DNA from: Argentina anserina
Taxonomy: Eukaryota > Streptophyta > Magnoliopsida > Rosales > Rosaceae
Assembly (NCBI RefSeq): GCF_933775445.1
Contig: NW_026089400.1
Coordinates: forward strand, 186,001 to 250,000
DNA length: 64,000 nt
Direction: 5' to 3'
In this document: piece by piece, positions 44,640 through 52,302 of the stretch
Numbering within the stretch: position 1 is the first letter of the stretch
Layout: each line of letters starts with the position of its first letter
Notes under the pieces: generated by a model
The model's database searches: none
What the model was told of the DNA's origin: nothing
Seen by the model: the letters and a program-made list of their open reading frames with translations, nothing else
Position numbers and translations under genes: made by a program

Positions 44640-46469
44640 AGCCTTACAGAAAGATACTCAAACGAGTAATGAAATGATACACAATTGGAATAGTAAAGAT
44701 ACGAAAACGATGTAAAGATACTCAGTTTGAAAGAAACACACTCCCACACTTGCAAAACTCTCAAATAGAATAGAAACTCGCATCAGAAAGCCTTACAGAA
44801 AGATACTCAATCGAGAAATGAAATGATACACAATTGTAATAGTAAAGATACGCAAACGATGTAAAGATACTCAGTTTGAAAGAAACACACTCCCACACTT
44901 GCAAAACTCTCAAATACAATAGAAACTCGCATCAGAAGCCTTACAGAAAGATACTCAAACGAGAAATGAAAAGATACACAATTGGAATAGTAAAGATACG
45001 CAAACGATGTAAAGATACACAATTGGAATAGTAAAGATACGCAAACGATGTAAAGATACTCAGTTTGAAAGAAACACACTCCCACACTTGCAAAACTCTC
45101 AAATTCAAGAGAAACTCGCATCAGAAAGCCTTACAGAAAGATACTCAAACGAGAAATGAAAAGATACACAATTGGAATAGTAAAGATACGCAAACGATGT
45201 AAAGATACTCAGTTTGAAAGAAACACACTCCCACACTTGCAAAACTCTCAAATTCAAGAGAAACTCGCATCAGAAAGCCTTACAGAAAGATACTCAAACG
45301 AGAAATGAAAAGATACACAATTGGAATAGTAAAGATACGCAAACGATGTAAAGATACTCAGTTTTAAAGAAACACACTCCCACACTTGCAAAACTCTCAA
45401 ATACAATAGAAACTCGCATCAGAAGCCTTACAGAAAGATACTCAAACGAGAAATGAAAAGATACACAATTGGAATAGTAAAGATACGCAAACGATGTAAA
45501 GATAAACAATTGGAATAGTAAAGTTACGCAAACGATGTAAAGATACTCAGTTTGAAAGAAACACACTCCCACACTTGCAAAACTCTGAAATACAATAGAA
45601 ACTCGCATCAGAAGCCTTACAGAAAGATACTCAAACGAGAAATGAAAAGATACACAATTGGAATAGTAAAGATACGCAAACGATGTAAAGATACACAATT
45701 GGAATAGTAAAGATACGCAAACGATGTAAAGATACTCAGTTTGAAAGAAACACACTCCCACACTTGCAAAACTCTCAAATACAATAGAAACTCGCATCAG
45801 AAGCCTTACAGAAAGATACTCAAACGAAAAAAGAAAAGATACACAGTTGGAATAGTAAAGATACGCAAACGATGTAAAGATACACAATTGGAATAGTAAA
45901 GATACGCAAACGATGTAAAGATACTCAGTTTGAAAGAAACACACTCCCACACTTGCAAAACTCTCAAATACAATAGAAACTCGCATCAGAAGCCTTACAG
46001 AAAGATACTCAAACGAGAAATGAAAAGATACACAATTGGAATAGTAAAGATACGGAAACGATGTAAAGATACACAATTGGAATAGTAAAGATACGCAAAC
46101 GATGTAAAGATAGTCAGTTTGAAAGAAACACACTCCCACATTTGCAAAACTCTCAAATTCAATAGAAACTCGCATCAGAAAGCCTTACAGAAAGATACTC
46201 AAACGAGAAATGAAAAGATACACAATTGGAATAGTAAAGATACGCAAACGATGTAAAGATACACAATTGGAATATTAAAGATACGGAAACGATGTAAAGA
46301 TACACAATTGGAATAGTAAAGATACGCAAACGATGTAAAGATACTCAGTTTGAAAGAAACACACTCCCACAGTTGCAAGACTCTCAAATACAATAGAAAC
46401 TCGCATCAGAAGCCTTACAGAAAGATACTCAAACGAGAAATGAAAAGATACACAATTGGAATAGTAAAG
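44640..46469. repeat. Right edge of the main satellite block, diverged monomers
   Basis: Private variants accumulate here, including GAGTAATGAAATG, ACGAAAAAAGAAAAG, GATAAACAATTGG, AAGTTACGC and TTCAAGAG. Several also appear after the insertion at 54498-56166, so both stretches were one continuous edge before the retrotransposon arrived. Confidence 0.75.
46465..46469. repeat. Left target-site duplication TAAAG
   Basis: TAAAG directly precedes the 5' LTR and is repeated directly after the 3' LTR at 54498. It is part of the satellite phrase AATAGTAAAGATACGC. Confidence 0.95.
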
Positions 46470-46832
46470 TGATAGGAGCACAAAGTGTGACGTTCTTAAT
46501 GTGATTATGCCCTATTCTTACCCTTTGTTACCGCTTATATAGTATATTTTAGTTTCTTTTGTATGAATAAGTGTCTAGGTAGAGCTTATATCAATTATGA
46601 ATGAATTGATGATGAAATCGTGCTAAGTGTTAAGAATCCTTGTTGAGATATGCTTCATTGTTCGAGTAGGATTCATCCTTGTGTATTTCTTTGTCCTAAC
46701 GTACTTATTCTTATTAGGAAATACAAATCCATGTTGGAGAAGGAAAGCAATCCTAGTTCCACAAGGAAAGAGAAGAAAATACACTTAAAAGCCCAATCCA
46801 TTCAAGAATCAAAATGCTGTCAATATTCGTAG

Positions 46833-47492
46833 TCCATCTTCGACGGGCTCCCATGGATAGCTCCGATCGAGTTAGAAGACCTACTTTATATGGAAATAAA
46901 GGTATTTGAGTCTAGTTTCTGTAGGATTTGGAATCAAATCAATATCTTATTCCTACAGAGAGATATGACTGAATCATTGATCGGAGGTCCAGTGAACTCG
47001 GCGGAATTATCTCAGCCATTGATTTGCTTTTGATCCAAGGGCTATGAGGGAAACTTGGGACTTTGTTCCTCCTGCAAATAGAGCACAAATATATATCAGA
47101 ATGTCCATAAATCCCAGCACCAAAGAATGTCAAAGAAGGCATGCAGCAAATTAAATGAGAAGAGGCAAGAAAGTCAAAGAAGGCATGCAGCAAATTGAAT
47201 GAGGAGAGGTAAGAAAAATCAAACATGGCTGCAACAATTAAGACTTTTGCTGCCTCCCTAATTCAAAGGAAGAAATTTGTGCAAAAGAAATCAGCAATAA
47301 AGGAGGAAGAAGATATGTAATTAATGCAAAAGATATGCAATCCTTATAGAAATCAGAATTCTGCAGTGCAGATCATCCATCTTTGACGGGCTCCCCTGGA
47401 CAGCTCAAAATGATTGAGAAAATGTACCTTATATGGATGAAAAGCCACGGAAGTCTAGTTGAAATTGCCAGTTGGAATCATCTCAATATCTA
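46833..47492 (+). repeat. Two direct copies of a ~115-bp module inside the LTR
   Basis: The copies at 46833-46947 and 47376-47492 start with TCCATCTT, share GACGGGCTCCC and TGGA-AGCTC, then CTTATATGG or TTTATATGG, a GTCTAGTT segment, and end with TCAATATCT. They are 543 bp apart and occur in all three LTR copies of this family in the window. The first 31 positions differ at three sites here and at only two in the 3' LTR. Confidence 0.8.
47129..47216 (+). repeat. 44-bp tandem duplication in the LTR
   Basis: Two copies of a unit starting GTCAAAGAAGGCATGCAGC (47129 and 47173) with a few substitutions. It also occurs at 52963-53050 in the 3' LTR and, reversed, at about 860-955 in the left LTR. 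Confidence 0.85.
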
Positions 47493-47617
47493 TTTTGCTA
47501 GAGAAAGTTATGGCCACAACAAGGGACAAAGGTCAAATCTGCCGAATCTAGGAAACCTCAACCAATTTGGTTTCAACTTTGTGGACTTTGTGGCCATCCT
47601 CCCTTGGGTTTCTTCCT

Positions 47618-47627
47618 CTATATATAG
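47618..47627 (+). promoter_or_regulatory. TATA box of the 5' LTR
   Basis: CTATATATAG in a GC-richer context, 1148 bp into the LTR. It is the only strong TATA-like site upstream of the R-U5 part, and it recurs at the same place in every LTR of this family. Transcription is expected to start ~25-35 bp downstream. Confidence 0.65.
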
Positions 47628-48071
47628 CACCTCAATTCCACAGAAAGGATCATCAACCTTGCTCACAAGACTAGCCAAAGCTCTGCCTTAAACACTACTC
47701 ATCATCCTCAAAGCCATTCAAGGCGAAAACACCATCTTCCCTTCATTCCATTCGATCCAAAGCGCTACGCCTCGGATTGCCATTCAAGTTGAAGCCGTGC
47801 TGCCTTGTTTTGATACCGCTAAGGAGATTTACAAAGTGTAACTCGTTACTTCGTCACTTATGTTTTCGGTTTGGATTCTTTGTGTGATGTTGTGTTTATG
47901 TTTTTGGCTAGTTCCGAATTTGTGGAATACTCTCATGTAGTTTACGATTTTGCAAGATGTTATAAAGTAGTTCTGATTTTGTTGTCTATGATTTCTATGT
48001 AGATATCGTGAGTTTATAATTCAATGATTTAATGATTCTCTTTCTTGGGCGTTAACTATATGTGATTCAAG

Positions 48072-48373
48072 GCGCTAAGTTAGTTTTGCATATAGGATTC
48101 TTAAGTGTTTTTGATAACTTGTTAAAGTAAGTGACATGCTTGACTTGTTAGTAATCACTAGGAATTAACCATGATCCGTTTGTTATCTAAGATGCGCTAA
48201 GTAATTAGATAAGAGATGAATCAATGAAGTGGTAAGATTGAGAAAGACATGTTATCTTGTAATTTCTAAGCGCTAAGATAGGATTACAAGGCCATGTTTC
48301 GAGTTAGGGATGCGCTAAGTAACCTAGTTCGGCATTAGGTTGTTGTTTGTTCACTCAATACTTGTCCGCTAAG
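48072..48373 (+). promoter_or_regulatory. Cluster of GCGCTAAG octamers in R-U5
   Basis: Exact GCGCTAAG occurs at 48072, 48194, 48270 and 48312, with CCGCTAAG at 48366 and another CCGCTAAG upstream at 47816. They lie downstream of the TATA box, so they should be present in the RNA. Function unknown: possible protein-binding site on DNA or RNA. Confidence 0.5.
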
Positions 48374-48573
48374 GCTCGGTGTTTGCATAGGATGAGATTA
48401 TGATTTTGAAGCTACTTGTGATGATTTGTTTGGTGATGTTTATGTGTTGGTTGGTTGATCACATGTATATATTAGTTTAGGATTTATTTTTATGTTCTTG
48501 ATACGATCCTATATCAAATCTTTATATCTCTTATGAATTCGTTGTTAAATGTTTGTGATTCTTTACCCTGGTT

Positions 48574-48583
48574 GGATCCCCGG
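48574..48583 (+). promoter_or_regulatory. U5 motif complementary to the PBS and resembling the tRNA-Asp T arm
   Basis: GGATCCCCGG is the exact reverse complement of CCGGGGATCC at 48678-48687, which covers the 3' part of the PBS. Its context GGTTGGATCCCCGG differs at one base from the T-arm sequence GGTTCGATCCCCGG of plant tRNA-Asp as I know it. The motif also stands in the 3' LTR (54407-54416) and in the LTR of the coding element (56250-56259, minus strand). Confidence 0.6.
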
Positions 48584-48666
48584 TTTGTGAACGATACCCT
48601 CTTGCTTTATACTACTAACGATGCTTACAGGGTTAATATTGATCTCGAGTAATCGAACCGATCAAA

Positions 48667-48683
48667 TGGCGCCGTTGCCGGGG
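48667..48683 (+). other. Primer-binding site for tRNA-Asp
   Basis: TGGCGCCGTTGCCGGGG lies two bases after the LTR end and is complementary to the 3' end of plant tRNA-Asp including its CCA tail; complementarity continues through GATC. A tRNA-Asp primer is typical of the Athila lineage. Minus-strand cDNA synthesis starts here. Confidence 0.93.
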
Positions 48684-48701
48684 ATCCATCATTATGGATC
48701 C
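48682..48701 (+). other. Perfect 8-bp stem-loop overlapping the PBS end
   Basis: GGATCCAT, loop CATT, then ATGGATCC form a perfect inverted repeat whose left arm begins inside the PBS (48682-48683). It competes with both tRNA annealing and pairing to the U5 motif. Confidence 0.6.
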
Positions 48702-49842
48702 CAATCTTTTAATTTCGAATTCACTGTTCATATTGTAAATTTGTATATGTTTTTCTTACTTTGTTCTAATATATAGTAATTTTATCTTAAGTTGTTATTT
48801 TTTATGATTGAATGAATGATTGTTGTAGGTTGTAAATCAAATGGAATAGGTAAAGTCCCTCTTGTTAATATTAGCCTTAACCCCTCATGTTTTCTTCCAA
48901 AGTTTTTGCATGAGGTTGAGGGCGGCTTTTATTAACACTTGGAGATTTGTCTAACACCCAAGTTTGTTTCTAGCTGAGTAAGGGGCACGCTCATTTATTA
49001 CTCTGGTGCATGGGACCAAAATTGGATCTCAGAGAACTATTGACTGACATACATCTCGGTGATGGAGTCGATAGGGGGCTTGCCCTCCATAGTTCAACAA
49101 ATGAGTCCTACCATGTTCACTATCTCTGAATTAGCTATCCGGCCATCTGAAACAATGATCCAAACTTGTGTCTAGGCATCCATACTTAGGCCGCACGTCC
49201 ACCTTGGTTTACAACTTAGAATCAATCGATCATTTAATTATTTGAATGACAACTTAAGAATGTTAACGCATGAAATCGATTAAAAAGTAACTTGTAAAGA
49301 AAATTGACATATAGTAATTGTAATTGTGTATACTTTATCAGGTTTTTGAGTTGAGAAATTAAAACGAACTTAAACATAAGATTTGACATCATGTTGGATT
49401 GGTTGTTAAGCTTGTTTTCGTTTCGTTTTCCCCTTAACATGTGCTTATTATATTTAAATGACTTTTGACATATTTGTGACTTGTATATACAATGACTTCC
49501 TAATTGTTATTCTCTAACTTTTGCATTGCATCTTCATTATTTATTCTAATTGCATTCATTTTGCATCTCATTCATGTTGCATTTTAAATTCCACGGAATA
49601 TCATATGGCTAGAGGAACATAGTCTCTTAAGGACCTCACGTCCTATGTTATGTTTGGTAGGTTCCCACTTACACTAATGATCTTAATTGAGATTTTACAG
49701 ATTTATAGTGAAGTGACCAGCAATGAGCTTCATAATATACTACAAGGTTGGACAACAAAATGGCGAAAGAGAAACCCCATAATGTGTCACCTACAAAATG
49801 ATTGAAAGGAAAACTCGGTCTAAGCTATTAGACTTTAAACAT
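48702..49842 (+). other. Non-coding internal leader of the non-autonomous element
   Basis: Occupies the place where gag-pol starts in coding relatives. I see no ORF of note, no gag or pol motif and no tandem repeat. The part 48900-49200 is less AT-rich than the rest and I cannot assign it; it could be decayed gag leader or captured sequence. Confidence 0.6.
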
Positions 49843-49867
49843 AAGCGCTTGTTGGGAGGCAACCCAA
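49843..49867 (+). other. Palindrome plus hairpin (AAGCGCTT, TTGGG-AGGCAA-CCCAA)
   Basis: The 8-bp palindrome AAGCGCTT (49843-49850) is followed one base later by a hairpin with 5-bp arms TTGGG/CCCAA (49852-49856 and 49863-49867). From memory, a very similar motif is common in non-coding parts of plant Ty3/gypsy elements. I do not see it in the coding element within this window. Confidence 0.5.
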
Positions 49868-50659
49868 TTTGTTTTCTTTTATATTTATTGTTTTTATTTA
49901 TTTTTGTTCTTTTTGATTTGTTTTGTGCGTGTGTAGGTTAGTTTTCGAGAAAACGTGAAGAGGAGCAAAACATTTTCGTTCAACAGAATCTGGCAGAAAC
50001 AGTCCGTCGAGTTCGGCATACTGTATCTCCCAGCTCATAGGGCGTTGGAATATGTGCTTTATATGAAAACAAAGGTCTTTGAGTCTAGTTTCTGTATCTT
50101 TTTACAGAACTAGATTTAGAGGTCTACATCATTCCCAGTTGCAATTTGAAGGCAGCAAGGTCGTGTCAGAAATTCAGAACTCGTGCAGTTGCAGTTCGGA
50201 AACGGCAAAACATGGAGCACTTCAGGCCTAACTGGGCAGTCGTGCCATATATGGATTGAAAGCTGGTTGTGTTATCTTCAACTTTCATTCAGGCCACTTG
50301 TCCATTCCGGCTGTTTAAGTCAACGGAATTCAGGTACAAAGAGGTAAAGGTCATTCTAGTTTTTGATTCTATGAACTTGTTTTTCGTGACAAATTTTCAG
50401 GGGCATAACTTTCTCCTCATTTGGAGTTAGCGAACGTACTTTATATGCTTGGAAAGCTAGAAACATTAGCTTTCAATTCCCACTGTTGTCTTACTGATCG
50501 GAGATTATTTTCATACGTTATGATGCATGGAATGCAAGCTGTTGGACCGCGTCATGGGGGAGCTTTTCTCATCATTTTCTCATCTTTTTCCCATGTTTTT
50601 ATTTTTGTATTTGTTTCCTTCCACTATGAGTCTTCCATTGCATTATTTATTTTGATATT
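49868..50659 (+). other. Internal non-coding region carrying LTR-like modules
   Basis: Contains a 40-bp segment (50057-50096) matching LTR 46884-46923 at 37 of 40 positions, plus looser relatives around 50247 (CATATATGG) and 50437 (TACTTTATATG). An 85-codon open frame (50421-50678) has no recognised motif and I treat it as chance. Confidence 0.65.
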
Positions 50660-50693
50660 CATTGAGGACAATGCATGATTTGAGTGTGGGGGA
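50660..50693 (+). other. Hairpin CATTGAGGACAATG followed by G-rich PPT-like tract
   Basis: Arms CATTG/CAATG around loop AGGA (50660-50673), then GTGTGGGGG at 50684-50692. The coding element has the same pair at 59405-59418 and 59382-59396 (minus strand), 119 bp after the pol stop. This marks the start of the 3' non-coding region shared by both elements. Confidence 0.7.
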
Positions 50694-50730
50694 AGGTTTA
50701 CATGTTAGTGACATAAAATCAGAAAAAAAA

Positions 50731-50745
50731 AATTTGTTTTTTTTG

Positions 50746-50776
<31 letters not shown>

Positions 50777-50783
50777 TGTTTTG
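50731..50783 (+). repeat. T-rich (TTTTG)n simple repeat
   Basis: A run of T and TTTTG/TTTTTG units. The coding element has a shorter equivalent at about 59255-59275 (CAAAA units on the plus strand). Confidence 0.85.
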
Positions 50784-52285
50784 AGTCCTAGGTATGCCTT
50801 TAACTGTCTAGGATGAGTTGATCTTTGAATGATTGGTTGAAAGATGATCACAAGATTGGAAATTGAACTTAATTGCTATTTGATGGTTAATCGATGTGTA
50901 GAAATTGTACGAACATGTAGTAGATGAGGATTTTGAAACTTAGGTACATAATGAGCATGTTCCCTACTTGTTTGAATTCATGTAACCTATGTGAGTTTCG
51001 AGCCATATATGTGCCTTTTCTGGAGAGTTTAATCTATCGTTTATTGGCTATATAACCTCATTACATCTATTTTGATCAATTCATATGCCATAGAATTGCA
51101 ATGAACTAGAGAATGCTAGAACTTACTTTGTGAAACTTTCAAAACTTTTATCATAATATACTCTGATTTTGAAAATGATTGTTGGATCTTTTTAGGAATT
51201 CCACCACTTAAACCAAAAAGCCATATGCCTTATTTGAGCCCTGCTTGGGACACCTTAGTATGAACCCCTTTGAGCCTATGTTAAGCCTTTTATTTCATTA
51301 CCAACATGTTAATATCCTTGCTTAGTATAGTTGTATCTCTACCCTTGTCTTTAAGGCTTGGCTGAGCCGATTGTTGGATGTTAATATGGAGTGATGATTC
51401 GATTCAAGTGTGGGGTTGTGCAATGTATGTATTTATGCTGCATGAAAAGAGTGAAAAGAATGAAGAAAAAAAAATAGAAAGATGCCGTGAGAAGAAAAAG
51501 AGAAAAATACATGAACACGGCTTGAATAAAAAAAATACAAAGAAGTTACGGCATAGCTATGTTTGATGTGAATTTGGAGTTGTGATATATTTGTTGAAGG
51601 CTCAATAATGTTGTACTTTAGCCTTTGTTCGTTTTCACAATGTTTAGAGTGAAGAATGGGTCCAACATGATAAAATTGGCCCTTGTTTTATGGAGTATGG
51701 CGACATAAGGTGAATGATTCTTGCTCTGCTAAGTCTTGAGGATGACCTTTGTGATTCCTTTTACCTGAAAAATGATATCCTTACCGAGCCTAAGCCTACC
51801 TTTTATAAAGATCCGCATGATTCTTATAATGAGTAGCTCTGGATTTGTGGAGTTTGTTTCATGAGTAAGCATATGGTTTGGGTTCATTTGTGCATATGAT
51901 TGGTATCTTTCATGAGGTTTTCAAATTCACTATGTATTCATAACTCTTATGTGTGAAAAGCTTTTAAGCATATGCCATGTTCTTGAGAGAAAATATTTGG
52001 AGTGCATATCCCTTGTGAGTTGAATTTGAACTTGTTTTGAACATGTTGAGCTTAATATCACCTATGTTTCTACCATGTCTTACTTGTTCTGCGAGATCAC
52101 ATGTTTATTAACCATTAAATTCATTCTATCTATTTCGATTAAGTGTTATTCTTGATGCTATGAGTTTGAAGATCGTTGAGACAAAATGTTGAAGGCATTA
52201 TAGTTGAGTCATTAGTTTAGTTGTTTTGATTTTTGTTTTATGTTTTTGTTTCCCTTTTCTATTATTTGCTAAGGGACTAGCAAAG
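50784..52285 (+). other. 3' non-coding region shared with the coding Athila-type element
   Basis: Long stretches match, in reverse orientation, the region 57746-59250. For example, the segment around 51120-51290, including GGATCTTTTTAGGA and GAGCCCTGCTTGGGACACC, corresponds to about 58740-58930. No env-like or other ORF is present. It includes a copy of TTCAAGTGTGGGGTTGT at 51403-51419 and a purine-rich tract at ~51438-51545. Confidence 0.8.
51403..51419 (+). other. Internal exact copy of the PPT motif
   Basis: TTCAAGTGTGGGGTTGT is identical to the 17 bases immediately before the 3' LTR. A related copy lies at 58623-58637 (minus strand) in the coding element. It may act as an internal plus-strand priming site. 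Confidence 0.55.
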
Positions 52286-52302
52286 TTCAAGTGTGGGGTT
52301 GT
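52286..52302 (+). other. Polypurine tract of the non-autonomous element
   Basis: TTCAAGTGTGGGGTTGT ends directly at the first base of the 3' LTR (52303). The G-rich GTGTGGGG core is the expected RNase-H-resistant primer for plus-strand synthesis, although it is less purine-pure than a textbook PPT. Confidence 0.75.

Larger units (their letters stand above)
1610..46469. repeat. Satellite DNA array, 148/189/230-bp monomers, ~45 kb uninterrupted
   Basis: Head-to-tail repeats, all in one orientation. The simplest monomer is ~148 bp (149 when a GAAAGCC replaces GAAGCC), running from AAACTCGCATCAGAAGCC to CTCAAATACAATAG. Longer forms of ~189 and 230 bp carry one or two extra copies of a 41-bp submodule containing ACAATTGGAATAGT and GCAAACGATGT. 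I estimate about 240 monomers. In one monomer I count 69 A, 30 C, 22 G and 27 T, which is ~35% GC with strong A-over-T bias. Diagnostic variants (GATAGGCACACGATC, GATACCCAAACG, GATACCAAAACG, GCAAACAATTTT, CGTACACTTA) recur at fixed kilobase spacings, showing higher-order repeats. Open frames, mostly on the minus strand, follow the repeat period and are not genes. I do not recognise the family. Confidence 0.97.
46470..48664 (+). repeat. 5' LTR of the non-autonomous element (2195 bp)
   Basis: Starts TGATAGGAGC and ends AACCGATCA. It has a TATA box at 47618, a duplicated ~115-bp module (46833-46947 and 47376-47492), a 44-bp tandem repeat (47129-47216) and a cluster of GCGCTAAG octamers in its last 600 bp. 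Differences from the 3' LTR that I can see are near 46694 (substitution plus indel), 46854, 47102, 47190, 47500 (indel) and 48361. Confidence 0.95.

Noticed and set aside
45294..46175. Long open frames on the minus strand of the satellite, the longest 293 codons, with repeated Phe/Tyr/Cys-rich peptides
   Set aside because: They follow the repeat period, occur in several overlapping frames, differ wherever monomer length changes, and have no start context or known domain. They are by-products of a T-rich repeat lacking certain trinucleotides.
1610..46469. CRISPR-like array of repeats and spacers
   Set aside because: Units are contiguous tandem monomers without unique spacers, in a eukaryotic retrotransposon setting.
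48568..48583. RNA polymerase III B-box or genuine tRNA gene in U5
   Set aside because: Only the T-arm-like sequence is present. There is no A box, acceptor stem or anticodon arm at tRNA spacing.
1..48664. The opposed LTRs at 1-1609 and 46470-48664 as ends of one giant inverted-repeat transposon
   Set aside because: The right LTR belongs to a complete element with its own TAAAG duplication, and the left LTR is more diverged. They are independent insertions.
50421..50678. 85-codon ORF in the non-autonomous internal region as an env or accessory protein
   Set aside because: It overlaps the conserved hairpin, has no gag, pol or env motif, and its counterpart is absent from the coding element.
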